64,000 nt of DNA, from assembly GCA_934045075.1 (NCBI GenBank), contig OW203732.1:19593889-19657888 (forward strand). Reading direction: 5' to 3'. The translations under genes and the position numbers were made by a program. This document shows, one piece after another, positions 53,641 through 64,000 of this stretch. The notes beneath the pieces were generated by a model, which saw only the letters and a list, made by a program, of their open reading frames with translations, was not told the origin of the DNA and searched no databases. This DNA comes from Yponomeuta sedellus. Taxonomy: Eukaryota > Arthropoda > Insecta > Lepidoptera > Yponomeutidae. Numbering within the stretch: position 1 is the stretch's first letter; every line of letters begins with the position of its first letter.

Positions 53641-55140
53641 GTGGGGAGCACTTCCAGCACATCTAGCTTATCAAAGCGCTGCTCTAGATCTGCTCTAGAG
53701 CCCTTTATTGAGGCGAGGCGTGTTTAACACAACGATTTAAAATGCACCTGTTATCAAAAATATTAATTGGTTTGTGGACTTACGGTCTTATTTATAAAAA
53801 AAGAACACTTTGGCACTAAAACAGCCTTCAGTGAGATCTATGGCGGTCTTAAGACAGGTCTTACCATTTATAAAGTAAAATCTCCGCTTTGTGTGAGTTT
53901 AAACCCTCCATACCCTTAAGTCGCGTATAAATGTCTGACAAGTACTCTCTAATATATAATCTAAATAAATGTACTCTATGTATAGTTATACCAGTGATGG
54001 TTCATAAGAGGTAGAACTGTTCGTCTACCTAGTAAATCCCATCTCTAGATCTCGCCGGACAAAATGTGCTGAGTCAGCGTCTGCGACAAGCCAGTGTTAT
54101 AAACTGTTGTGGTTCATTGGGAAAGGAGTTTTTGATTTCTTTGACAGTTTTCTGAAATATTATTATTGTCAGCCCCTGCACTAAACATGTCTGAAACACG
54201 AAACCCCTTGTCAAAATATCAAATTTATGACTCGACCTCACATCAAGCTTTTGAGCATCATGTACGAATACAATTTGTTCAGTTTCTGACGGCATATGTA
54301 ATAATAACATTTGTCAATGAATCGTTGAATAATTTTGTGTGATATTTTCTTCAGGTAAGCATTTTATTTTCGATTAATCAACATAAAGGTGGTGCTTTAC
54401 ATTAATCCAAAATGTTACTTGTAGAGGAGGAATTATCACTCCAAATAATCTAACTATTCAGTGACAAATTTTATTCGCAGCATCTCAACTATTCTTGAAC
54501 TACCATTAAGAATAGAAATAACTATAAACATGATTGAGAGATTTATGTGATACTAAAACTACCTTTTTGCATATTTTTCTTCTATCTTTCTATCTTCATC
54601 ATGTTATAAGTGATTACTATTTTTAATTCATTATTAACATGACTGAGAGATTTATCTGATACTAAAACAATTTTTTTTCATACTTTCTGTTTTTCTATAT
54701 GCTATGACTTTTTCAGAACAGATATATAGAAGATACAGATATGAGGATTTTGTGCAACCCTTTAAATTTCTTTTAGTCTTGGCTTTACTGTAGAGTCGTC
54801 AGTGCTGACGGATTGAAGAAAAGTATGGCGCGTTAAGTTAATCCCGTCTGGGTTTTCCTCAATGAATCATCCGAGCATGACTCGGACGTCGCCTGAAGGA
54901 TTAAACTTCGACGCATATGAAATTTCCATAAAGCGGACTCGTCAGGAAACATGTACATTTAATGATCTCATTGCAAAACGTACAATCAAAATACGACAAA
55001 ATTCGTCGGGCTAGTTTGCTTACAGACGACAAAAAAGGAACGTTTTAAGAATAACAGTGGTTTTATTGTAAATACAAAGGTTAGGATTTGTCTCCTGACT
55101 TCGACACTAGGATCCCAAAGGTCACACAGTTAAGTTAATT
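53641..55140. other. Unassigned sequence
   Basis: GACTGAGAGATTTAT.TGATACTAAAAC occurs twice (about 54531 and 54640), a short direct repeat. A 78-codon minus ORF at 54074-54310 shows no recognised domain. No exon could be supported. Confidence 0.35.
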
Positions 55141-55560
55141 CCTACGGGAATAATGGGAAGCCTTGGAGTCCAAAATGCAATTGGCAGTTTGTTTTCATTA
55201 TTTTTTTAAGCCAATTCATAACATAGTTTCACGCCGGTATCCCAGAAATGGTAGGCTGCCAGAGACTGCCGCTTACCACGATCCTGACAGATCCCCTTCG
55301 CTTCATCAACTTTTATTAGCCCTTTGCTTATTCATCCCCTATTTGGTCGATGTATGTCTGGGGCGTCCTTTATCGGCCCTTCCACCCATATTAGCTATAA
55401 TTTCAATTTGCATAAATAAACTTAGTTCTTGGTGTATATGCATTAAAGAATATTCTTTTTATCTTCCTCAATAATATTATAATTTTTTGTTTCTGTTATG
55501 TTACTTAGTTGCTTTTACAGCGTTACAAATGTCATGTGTTCTTATTCATCTTGCCTTTCT
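55141..55560 (+). other. 103-codon open frame, unassigned
   Basis: The plus frame 55163-55474 has a hydrophobic Leu/Ile-rich C-terminal half and contains PRNGRLPETAAYHDPDRSPS. No known domain was recognised; it may be chance. Confidence 0.2.
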
Positions 55561-55579
55561 GCTGGAGTCTAGGGTTGAG

Positions 55580-55860
55580 GAACTTGTCATGAAGAAGAGG
55601 ATGAGGATGATAAATCTGGCAGACTAAGAGGAAGAGGATGTCGGAGACTTCTCTCTCTCTCTCTCTCCCTCACACATTTCGTTTTAACAAAACTTATAAC
55701 TCTCCTTCCTATTAAATTTCTCTTAAAATATGAGGAAGACGAAAAGGAAGACGAATAGGAACCAAAAATATGAGGAAATTCCTAAGAGGAAGACGACGAG
55801 GAACCTCAAAAATATGAGGAAATTCCTAATTTTTAGAAAGAGGAAATCCTCATCACCCTA
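55580..55860 (+). repeat. Purine-rich low-complexity region with CT tract
   Basis: GAAGAAGAGGATGAGGATGA, a short (CT)n at 55649-55668, and a GA-rich run with ATATGAGGAAATTCCTAA repeated near 55768 and 55815. Confidence 0.7.
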
Positions 55861-55937
55861 CTGGAGTCAAACAGGAACTGGCAGCATACGTTGTGTCACT
55901 TTACTATTGTATCAGATCAGTGTTTTACTTGTGAAAC

Positions 55938-56165
55938 AGTGGTAGCGGAGCGGTGGCATGATCGGGAGGGAGGTAGTGGATTCGTATCCCGGCATGTACC
56001 AATGACTTGGTTGTTTAAGTTATATATATTTGTGAAGTTATAGTAGCAATACTACTCGCTAACTGTGAAGAAAAACATCGTTACGAAACCCTGAAGATTC
56101 GACATACCTCGGCGCTTGCTACGTACAATGATTTAACTATGATGATAAGTAGGATATCTCTACGT
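55938..56165 (+). mobile_element. SINE family E, near full length
   Basis: Head GTGGTAGCGGAGCGG with TGGATTCGTATCCCGGCATG, then ACCAATGACTTGGTTGTTT, ACTCGCTAACTGTGAAG, AACATCGTTACGAAACCCTG and CATACCTCGGCGCTTGCTAC. Confidence 0.75.
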
Positions 56166-56905
56166 AGTCTAACTATAACTTTTTTTAGTTGTATTTAATT
56201 ATTTAAAGTCAGTACTTTATTAATTCCATTCGAAGCGGTTCAATGGTAATAAACGCTTTCAATATCAAATACACAGTATTCACCTTGTAAAAGGCACCAT
56301 CAAACACCAAACTATTCCCCAATTATATTTAACAATATTCAAGAAACGCCGCCTTACCTGCAGCTAAATTAGCTTATTAATAATGCCGTCGAGGACTTAA
56401 AAGGGGCTATAAAAGTCAAGAGCAAGTAATTTATGAAAAGTGCCCAATTTAAATAAAGTCATTCTCGCACCCGAGTTTTAGACTGCTTTGAATTAGATAT
56501 TCCCTGTATTCTGTTTTTACAAAACCTATGATTCTGTCAAAAGTTTCCCATTTCATGAGATTGGTGTTATTGGAACTCGTTTTAGAACTATTTTGCTTTA
56601 AATGATGCACAGTTGACAGCTGGCCACTTCAAAACCTTAATAGAGTAAATATATGATAGATCATGTTCGGTGGAACCTCGGGATTATTGATCCGCCATTC
56701 CCGGGAACCTGAGGAATGTTGGCGGGAAATGCACAAATTTTCAGCATAATTTTCTTAACCCGGGTTTAAGAAAATTCCGAAGAAGAGACTAATCTGGAGC
56801 GACGAAATCAGCTCAAAATGTTGTCCGTTGATGACAGTTGCTGAATTTCAGCACCTTCCCGTTCGCGCCGTTTTATATACGAGTATGTACATTATTATGT
56901 ACATT
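56166..56905. other. Unassigned AT-rich sequence
   Basis: ACCCGGGTTTAAGAAAATT near 56758 partly inverts TTTTCTTAACCCGGGTTTAAG as a short hairpin. No gene or repeat could be assigned. Confidence 0.35.
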
Positions 56906-56907
56906 TG

Positions 56908-57145
56908 ACGGCCTCGGTGGTGCAGCGGTTTGGCTCGCTGACTGTAAAACTGAAGTACTCAGGTTCGATCTCCGGTCGGGTCAAGCTAGGAAAAGAATTT
57001 TTCTAGTTTGTCTCGGGTCTTGGATGTTATCTGTGTATTTATTGTATTAAATCTATCGTCGAGTTAGCACCTATAACACAAGTAATTTACGACATGTACT
57101 TAGTATAGGGCTAATGAGATCTGTGTAATATGTTCATGAATATAA
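56908..57145 (+). mobile_element. SINE family C
   Basis: GGCCTCGGTGGTGCAGCGG, loop CTGTAAA, a decayed box B (GGTTCGATCTCC), then GTCTCGGGTCTTGGATGTTA and GTAATATGTTCATGAATAT. Confidence 0.8.
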
Positions 57146-57424
57146 AAAAAATACATGCGTACAAGCAAAGACCTGTGCTATACCAGGAATAAATAATAAT
57201 ATTGGCCTTTTTGCATCTACTTAATGAGATGATTTATACAGCGTCCAGTGGTATCTTCACTCACACTAGATGGGTGAAGGGACCACTCCGACGCTGTAGT
57301 GCCTGGGTCATGGTTTTTATACATGGTGTAGGCTTGCCCAGCACCTATACCATCCTGACAGCCTAGTCGGCCTAGCCCACAGGAAAGACTAGTCAATACG
57401 TGCGGAGCCAACCAAGCTGCGGGT

Positions 57425-57600
57425 TTCCTCACGATGTTTTCCTTCACCGTTAGCGTGTGGTATTGCGACTACAAATTCGCAAATGTACGTAACTTTGAAA
57501 TTAAACAAAGTCATTGGTACATGCCCGCACTCGGGATCGAACCTGGGGCTCTCGCTTACCAGTCTATGGTTCTACCCACTGAGCTACCACCGCTCCACCA
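57425..57600 (-). mobile_element. SINE family E, reversed
   Basis: On the minus strand GGAGCGGTGGTAGCTCAGTG, then CCAGGTTCGATCCCGAG, then GTACCAATGACTTTG and AAGGAAAACATCGTGAGGAA. Box A and box B are intact. Confidence 0.75.
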
Positions 57601-58260
57601 GGAATAAAAAGTACCTATATTAATTGTTCGTAAGTGTTCTCTATCTCTACGGTCAAATGTATTTTGTTTTTAAAGAGTAAATAGAAGCAGCATTAAGAGT
57701 TTATAAATTATTTACTTTCGGTTATTAGAAAGTAGACAATGGGTTTAATATTTTTTAAACAATCTCTTTCCAATTATGAAGTTGGCTGTAACTGTTTCGA
57801 AGTTTCTTAACAAATGAGATTTCGCCGCTGGTTTTCTGTTGATGTTAGGTAAAGCAGTGCCATTATTTTTGACCCCAAGTGTCGCACAAATAATTCCGTG
57901 TAACGGGCCACCGGAAAAGTGACCAATGACTGCCAGTCTTGCATTCGAAGTTGCTGAAATTCTCTCGGGAACTGGCGGCGTCTAATGAACTTCCTTATTT
58001 ACGTTGTTAGCCCAGTTTTTGGCCTTTTTAGAAAACGGAGCGTGTTTTTTGTCTCGAAACTTGCACTACACTTGTGGTGACATTTTTGTGAATCTACGGC
58101 GCTTTTATCTAGGACTTGGCGACGAATTTCAGAGGAGAGGTTTTTAAGAATTTCGTACTTGCAGACCTATTTGACCTATTTGTCGGGGGCAGCAGCGCCC
58201 CCTACAGTACAATTCCACCAAACTGCGATCCCAAACCCGCATGCCCAGCGTGGGGATTAT
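57601..58260. other. Unassigned sequence
   Basis: No coding frame or repeat could be supported apart from the RTE tail that starts near 58262. Confidence 0.35.
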
Positions 58261-58261
58261 G

Positions 58262-58365
58262 GGCATTGCCCCCAATGATGGCACAACCTTGCGCTATGGC
58301 GCTCATTAGGGGAGGGCTATGTCCAGCAGTGGACTAATATAGCCTGAAGAAGAAGAAGAAGACCT
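58262..58365 (+). repeat. RTE-type LINE 3' end
   Basis: ATGGCGCTCATTAGGGGAGG and CTATGTCCAGCAGTGGACTA then ATATAGCCTGAAGAAG match 53300-53360. The (GAA)n tail replaces (GAT)n. Confidence 0.75.
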
Positions 58366-58406
58366 ATTTAAATTTTATCAAAATTCCATGAAACCTTTTG
58401 AACATA

Positions 58407-58982
58407 ATGAGCCGTTTTCAGCACAAATTATAAAAGCACCTCATAGATCGTGCTTATAGGCGTGTACATACAAAAATAGGGACACGTCTGAAATTTTGCT
58501 TGATGGTATCAACTCTTGTATGTCCCCACTGCTGGGGCACCTTTCCGTCTCTTCCTGCATCGCAGGAAGGTTAGACCATACTCCACCACGGGGGCCAAGT
58601 CCGGCTTGGTGGAGGATTGTAAGACAGTGGCGGGTCTTACAGTCAGAAGTTATCAAGCCCCCCATAATGCCTCTGACTGCCATTTCATGACAGCCGGCAC
58701 CAACAGCTTAGCGTGCCTTGCGAAGCACGGAAGCGCTCTGAAAAAAATGCCATTAGCGGTAGTCACGAAATGGTCACCCATCCTGCACCTGACCGCGCAT
58801 GTTGTTGCATAACTCAAGTGATTGATTCCAATCACTCGGTTCAACTAGGCCACGAGCGCTTCACTGAAATTTTGCTTAGCGCCGATTAATTTTGTCAGCC
58901 CTATTCTAGTTCTTCTATGGCCACGCCTGTAAGCGCTATCTATGAATTGCTTTGTGAATTTGTGCTGAAAACGGCTCATTGT
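58407..58982. repeat. Foldback element carrying an inserted SINE B
   Basis: Arm 58407-58466 (AATGAGCCGTTTTCAGCACA, ending TTATAGGCGTG) is the imperfect complement of 58920-58982. Without the SINE the inverted repeat would span only about 200 bp. Confidence 0.8.
58488..58877 (-). mobile_element. SINE family B (5S rRNA-derived), full length with 14-bp duplication
   Basis: CTGAAATTTTGCTT flanks at 58488-58501 and 58864-58877, so the insertion is 58502-58863. On the minus strand it begins GAAGCGCTCGTGGCCTAG and carries the 5S-like block (AACAACATGCGCGGTCAGGT, GCAGGATGGGTGACC). It ends ACATACAAGAGTTGATACCA. The long duplication proves retroposition of a complete unit of about 360 bp. Confidence 0.9.
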
Positions 58983-59039
58983 AGAAAAATAATATACTTT
59001 TAATTTTGGGGTTTGGGATTTAAGTTTGGGGAGTATTTT

Positions 59040-59115
59040 TTTGTCCCCAGCCGGGGATCGAACCCGGGACCTCTCACACAGTAGGCAGATGCGTTACCGC
59101 TACGCTACAGATATA
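59040..59115 (-). repeat. tRNA-like SINE head (family D type)
   Basis: On the minus strand CTGTAGCGTAGCGGTAACGC, then ATCTGCCTACTGTGTGAGAG, then GTCCCGGGTTCGATCCCCGG. Box A and box B are intact, but the body is cut after CTGGGGACAAA. It is not called as a tRNA gene because the acceptor ends do not pair. Confidence 0.6.
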
Positions 59116-59984
59116 GTCGGCAAAACTTCATGTTTACTAGAATTGTAAAGTCGATTAATCTATAGATATTAACAATTGGGTGGAATCGGTTGCGCAATGT
59201 ACATCGAATTGTCATATTAAAGTATGAATTATAGTTTATTTTTATTTTCCATTTGATTCAACATTTTTTAATCATTGAAAAGTGTATAGGGCAGGTGAGA
59301 AGGTATGTTATGTGAAGGAAGAACCATTTGCCGATGAAATTAAAGTAGATTGCGGTTAGCTCCTAAGAGGCATAAGGCGAGGGCAGTGGATTTTATTCTG
59401 TGTTCACCACAAGAACCCACCGAGGACCCAAGACCAGGCATGCGATTTTCTATTTGTACAATAGGAGGTTAGTGATTTCATTGACGCGTCGCTGGTAGGC
59501 GATTGCGTTAGTGACAGATTTAGTGTCAAAAAACAGCAGTGATTGTTACATTTTCGTTTTATCAAATAACATTGATACTCGATGGAACTGGCTTATGGAA
59601 AGTATTGTGTAGCAGCAGGCGAAATGAAATTCACCTTATTTCCTGTCTCCTGGTTCAATCTGCAATGAGAGTATAACGATGCAACCCTCTTTACACCATT
59701 TGTTTTTTTTATTTAGTGCTATCACATTTAAAACAACATTTAAAATTACGTCACCCATCCTCGATTGCTTGACAATGTTTATTGTCAATGCTTGACAACT
59801 GACAATGTTTACAGTTAATTCTGTTCTGAAATTTATGTTAGCTGAACGAGTGACAACAGCGGCAAAAAACCTCTTATGGTTTTCGCTTGCTGGTAGTATA
59901 AGTACTTATCTTTTACATTATGCCTTTATAGAAAAATAAATTAAAAAAATGTTTTATTTGTTCAGTTCTAAAATAAACACACTC
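59116..59984. other. Unassigned AT-rich sequence
   Basis: TGACAATGTTTA is repeated near 59770-59815. No frame or larger repeat could be supported. Confidence 0.35.
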
Positions 59985-60095
59985 TTCTTCATATACTTAC
60001 TCCGCTGGCTCTGCGACACGAAGTGGGTCTTGGCCTCCAACAGCAGAAGTCGCCACTTGTCTCTGTTCTGCGCGTTCTCTTGCCAGTCTTGAAGT
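59985..60095 (-). pseudogene. LINE ORF2 C-terminus fragment
   Basis: The minus strand encodes RERAQNRDKWRLLLLEAKTH then FVSQSQRSKYM. The NRDxW...EAKTH pattern is a common insect LINE ORF2 ending. The upstream part is replaced by unrelated DNA at about 60096. Confidence 0.55.
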
Positions 60096-60424
60096 CATAT
60101 AAATATTTTATTATTATTAACAGCCAGAACCCTTCCAAGTATATTCCTCCACGTACGTTAGCATCTAAGCAGTAACGCAATCTAATATTCATCGTATACA
60201 GAATCAGGATCCTCCACCAGTCACGTACGCACGGCGCGCTATGAATTCGCAATCGGCTCGGCATCGATTTGTTATTGTTGTCGCGTCACGGAATTTGGCG
60301 TCGTAAACTACAGTGTACTTTGATGCTGATTGTCACCCGTGGCTGCAAGGTAGCCTTTAATTTCACTCGAAGCCAGGTCCTGCGCCCTGATTATGTCACT
60401 TTTCACCTATACATCTGTGTTCAA

Positions 60425-60480
60425 ATCTGTCCGTCTAAACTCTTAGGTTGAGAAATATCTGTGTAAATTCAATTTTTATG
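60425..60480 (+). repeat. Second copy of the 9.5-kb dispersed repeat
   Basis: CCGTCTAAACTCTTAGGTTG then AGAAATATCTGTGTAAATTC, as at 9550-9600. Confidence 0.45.
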
Positions 60481-60486
60481 TACAAA

Positions 60487-60655
60487 TAGCTGACCCAGCG
60501 AACTTCGTACCGACTAACAGTCGATTCTTTAATTTTTTTTATTTTTCTCTCTTAGTACTTCAAGGAACTTCTAAAAAAAGAATCAGCGAAATCGGTTCAG
60601 CTGCTCTCGATATTTGCGCTTACCTCATTCAGCGAATCATTTTTATATTATAGAA
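60487..60655 (+). repeat. Dispersed insect repeat F, second copy
   Basis: TAGCTGACCCAGCGAACTTC, then CGAAATCGGTTCAGCTGCTC, then TCATTTTTATATTATAGA. Confidence 0.7.
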
Positions 60656-60696
60656 AATAAAGTCTCTATCGAAACGAAATTTACACGAAAGTTTAT

Positions 60697-60868
60697 TGTC
60701 GCTGCCTATAAATAATACAGCGAGTATTGTAAAGAGGTTCGAAATTTCGCTGATGCCGGCACTTGCCCATTAGCTCAGTTGGGAGATGGCTGGTACGGAT
60801 AGCTAAAGGTCGCAGATTCGAGTCCCGGCATGGGCGGAATCTTTAGCCTCTAAATAGGTTTAAAAAGA
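60697..60868 (+). mobile_element. SINE family A, single direct copy
   Basis: Leader GTCGCTGCCTATAAATAATA, tRNA-like head (CCCATTAGCTCAGTTGGGAG, box B GATTCGAGTCC), tail TTTAGCCTCTAAATAGGTTT. No inverted partner. Confidence 0.75.
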
Positions 60869-60944
60869 TACATATAAATAGACTAAAACTATAAATTACA
60901 AATGGCGCGTAACGCTGGAGTGCTACAAAAACATCTGTATTTTA

Positions 60945-60948
60945 GAAT

Positions 60949-60987
<39 letters not shown>

Positions 60988-60992
60988 TTTCT
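60945..60992. repeat. (TTTA)n microsatellite
   Basis: About eleven uninterrupted ATTT units. Confidence 0.95.
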
Positions 60993-61663
60993 TATCTATG
61001 GGAAACCAACAGCTGATAAACAATATATGAAACTTATAAACTAATTAGTGAGCCATTTACAGGTTTTCACCTATAGCAACAGACTGCTAGATTTCTGCAA
61101 GGAAACAACAATAGCAACACAATAGGTACATTTAGCATGCACTGCAATATATTACATTCACAGAATTGCCAGTATTCACAAATGTCAACTGATTAGTTAA
61201 CACTGATGATACGCAAACGATCCAGTTTTAATGCTATCTTTCTAGTTATCGCTCTTAGCTTCCCTTATGTCGCCTTCATTCAATAATGCCCCTCAAATTG
61301 GTCTAAAGAGATGCTTAATTTAACCTCTCATCAGGTAATGGGTCGACGAAGTGGGTCGACAGATACTCGGCCGACCTCTTTAGATAACTGCCCTTATCTG
61401 CTTAACTCTCGTCTAAGAATAAACTGCTTGTTTTTATTAACTTCCTTGAAGCCAAGCGTCCACTGAAGGCAAATAGAACGAATCAGATCCAAAACTGTCT
61501 CATTGCATCCCTTCTACCCTCGACGCTATTGTGTTGAAGTTGCGTTACACTTTACCTTCCACCCACAATTAAATCCAAAGTCAGAAATAACGACTTATTA
61601 AACTACTAAGTAAACTTTTTAGTTGTAAGGTTTTTTTTCTTTTGTTTATCACACTGTCACAGG
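60993..61663. other. Unassigned sequence
   Basis: TGGGAAACCAACAGCTGATA near 60999 echoes GTAAACCAACAGCTATTTTG near 39967, a possible further repeat. No coding frame. Confidence 0.35.
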
Positions 61664-61845
61664 ACATCAAACTAATATTATAAAGGCGAAAGTATTGTTC
61701 CTTCTTCACGTCTAAACGGCTGGAGCGATTTTAATCAAATTAGGTATGGCGTTAGCTGACACCCTGAATTAACACTAGGTTTAACTGCGGGAAGATATGT
61801 TATTCCCATGGGAAATTCGATAAACCGCGGGCAGCACAGCTGCCG
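61664..61845 (+). repeat. Dispersed insect repeat G
   Basis: ACTAATATTATAAAGGCGAA, then CACGTCTAAACGGCTGGAGC, then AACTGCGGGAAGATATG. It shows the join that SINE C interrupts at 48883. Confidence 0.7.
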
Positions 61846-62253
61846 CGGCTAAATTTGCGCCAAATTGCAAAGCAGAATAGGATCGAAGTTATTTTAACTT
61901 TAGAGCGCATTGTAAACTGAAAGAGTATTTTGCCTAAAAATATGTAGGTACTCTATTGTAACACAAGTTGGCTAAATTTGCATCGAGAGTAGAGGGGCAG
62001 GTTAATGAATGAATTTCGGGTATCAATATAAAATTGGTGCTTTCTTTTTATAAATCTTGTGAACGATGATTCTATTTGTTATTTGACTAGAAAACCAAGA
62101 AAACAGTTCTAAGTTGTATGTAACTTTATTATTATATTTCACCTTTTGTCTTGCACCAAGGATAGCCAGTCTCTTCAACACCAAAGGTTTTCTGGAAGAG
62201 AATGCTTCTTGTACATTTACTTATGTAATTAGTGAATTACAAAATTAAGAAAT

Positions 62254-62656
62254 ATAAATAAAGATAAAGAAGCGCTCGTGGCCTAATGGAACCGAGTGAT
62301 TGGAATCAATCACTTTGATTAATCAACAACAGGCGCGGTCGCGCAGGTGGATGGGTGACCATCTCGTGACTACCGCTAGTGGCATTTTTTCCGAGCGCTT
62401 CCGTGCTTCGCAAGGCGCGTTAAGCCGTTGCTGCCGGCTGTCATGTAATGACAGTCGTTAAGCAATGTCAGAGGACTTATAGGCGGCTTGATAACTTCTG
62501 ACAGCAAGGCCCGCCACAGTCTTACAATCCTCCACCAACCCGGCCTTGGCCCCCGTGTTGGAGTATGGCCTAACCTTCCTGCGATGCAGGAAGAGGCCCG
62601 TGCCCCAGCAATGGGGATATACCAAGGGTTGATATCATCATCAATAAATAAAGATA
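62254..62656 (+). mobile_element. SINE family B (5S rRNA-derived), full length with 13-bp duplication
   Basis: ATAAATAAAGATA flanks at 62254-62266 and 62644-62656. The unit 62267-62643 begins AAGAAGCGCTCGTGGCC. The 5S-like block is AACAACAGGCGCGGTCGCGC and GGTGGATGGGTGACC. The end is GGGTTGATATCATCATCA. Confidence 0.9.
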
Positions 62657-64000
62657 CTTGCGTTCTTCCTAAAATGTGTCTGACATTCCAAAGTGAGTCA
62701 CCAGCAATTCAAGATAGTGAGACTCGTATTACTGTATTGAAACCGCGTATCATATAACTTGCGTTTATGGTAGAATGCACTTTGAAACAATACTGCTTCA
62801 AGATGTCGTGAGACATTCTTGACCCTCTTTGTGAAATTTTGACCCATTACCACACAATAAATGACGTGAGTGTCGACTCTGACATGATGGTAGATTTGAC
62901 ATGACGTAGCCGATTTTATCGGTGACGGTCAAGGACGTCAAAACGTCCTTGGTGAAGGTTCATCTTCATATTTATGGCGAAAAATTATAACAAAAACGAA
63001 GAGATAAAACGATACAAAGAGGTAAGCTTACAAAGCAGTCCGCTTCACAAATATCTTCCTTTAGTCCCGTGAGGCGGGAAGTTTACAATTACACATATCT
63101 ACCGCTTTCCAAGTTTGGCGCAGGCAGTTAAGACATAACGTGCAGATAACGATGGCGGCAGCCGTGAGCATTTCGCACTCGAGTTCTTTGTCGGGAAACT
63201 TGGGAAACTCAAGGCCCAACTCTGGAATTGAATGTGCGATTGACCTGGGATGTGGTTTTTTGCTGCACCCTTAAATACCCTTGTTAAAGGTTTCTCCTTG
63301 GTCTTAATCAAGATTGGTCTCCTTAGAGAAGTATTCCAATTCGCACCGAACGAATTTATAGTATTTATTGTATATCGTCGTTCATATTACAAAACGTTGC
63401 ATGTCAAATAAACATATTTTCGTTTTTTCATCTAAATTGAAGGAACACTTGTTTCTGAATGTAAGTCTAAGACATCATAATGTCAGCTTCAGTAGGTAAG
63501 GATTATGGTGTCTTGCTAATTTCTTTGTAATTTTTTAATTTTTCGTTCAAATTTGATGAAAAAACGTAAATATTTTTTTGTTGACATGACGCATTTTGAA
63601 ATATAAACGACGATATTATGTGTGTGTAGGTCATTCTGAAATCAATCAGTCTGTGTCAAATACCGCATCGAAGACATTAACTTCCAAATTTTCAAATTCG
63701 GAATTCCCTATTCGCCCGATGCCGTTGGTGAGCAAATTTCCAAAGGATTTCATGCAAAGAATTCTTATATTAGTTTCGTATGGCTTGCTCAAGTGCGCGT
63801 TCAACTTTACGTTCCATATGTTCACTGTTCGTCTGCTCTGTATTGCTAGCTAAGCTAGCAATAGCAATACAGAGCCAAGAGTTAGCAGCTAAACACTCTG
63901 GTCTGACCAGATCTGCGTCATTCTCAACACCAACGGCCTATACTTGGAGCCAGAAATGAACTGCTTCCAAGGGATTGTACTAGAACGATTGTTCCAGAAA
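62657..64000. other. Unassigned sequence with two small hairpins
   Basis: Hairpins AAGGACGT/ACGTCCTT (62931-62951) and CTCTGTATTGCTAGCT with its near-complement (63836-63875). The ORFs at 63099-63311 (minus) and 63596-63853 (plus) show no recognised domain. Confidence 0.4.

Noticed and set aside
58441..58844. Overlapping ORFs on both strands at 58.5-58.8 kb
   Set aside because: They are shadows over a reversed SINE B. Equivalent ORFs recur over other B copies.

Overview
This window looks like intergenic or intronic DNA from an insect nuclear genome, most likely a moth or butterfly (Lepidoptera). The evidence is the AT-rich base composition, the lack of any long host reading frame, and a very high density of repeat families that I recognise from memory as typical of lepidopteran genomes: tRNA-headed SINEs, RTE-type LINE ends ending in TGA/GAT repeats, and the GGGTTCCGTA...GACTCGCACTTGGC repeat. 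The species cannot be named from the sequence. I found no complete host protein-coding gene and no canonical rRNA or tRNA gene. All tRNA-like and 5S-like stretches lie inside repeats.

The longest coding region (6.9-9.2 kb) is the 3' part of a jockey-like non-LTR retrotransposon. It is 5'-truncated inside its endonuclease domain, keeps an open reverse transcriptase frame, has a poly(A) tail and is bracketed by a 14-bp target-site duplication, so it is a young insertion. Other coding remnants are a mariner-like transposase N-terminus (17.5 kb), RTE-type LINE C-termini (29.2, 53.0-53.4 and 58.3 kb), three or four tails of another LINE (10.2, 20.8, 21.7 and 42.1/42.4 kb), and a decayed three-exon gene on the minus strand (37.1-38.5 kb). 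That gene can be followed through two GT-AG introns and belongs to an uncharacterised arthropod protein family.

Most of the rest is SINEs and foldback DNA. Five SINE groups are called here A to E. A is tRNA-derived and is usually found as an inverted, self-complementary structure. B is headed by a recognisable 5S rRNA segment. C has a tRNA-Tyr-like head, D a tRNA-Gly-like head, and E a tRNA-like head whose identity is unclear. Target-site duplications of 10-17 bp define the ends of several copies. Many perfect or near-perfect palindromes occur, several sharing a CGAAACGTCG-like core. The stretch from 33.8 to 39 kb differs from the rest: it holds a foldback element, tandem duplications, an array of an ACCGAAATGAAA 12-mer and the decayed gene. 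It is the best place to look for an undescribed mobile element.

These parts do not form a pathway. The layout records repeated retroposition, nesting (SINE in LINE, SINE in foldback, LINE in duplicated DNA) and inverted duplication. Family names rest on recognition by eye; no database search was possible.
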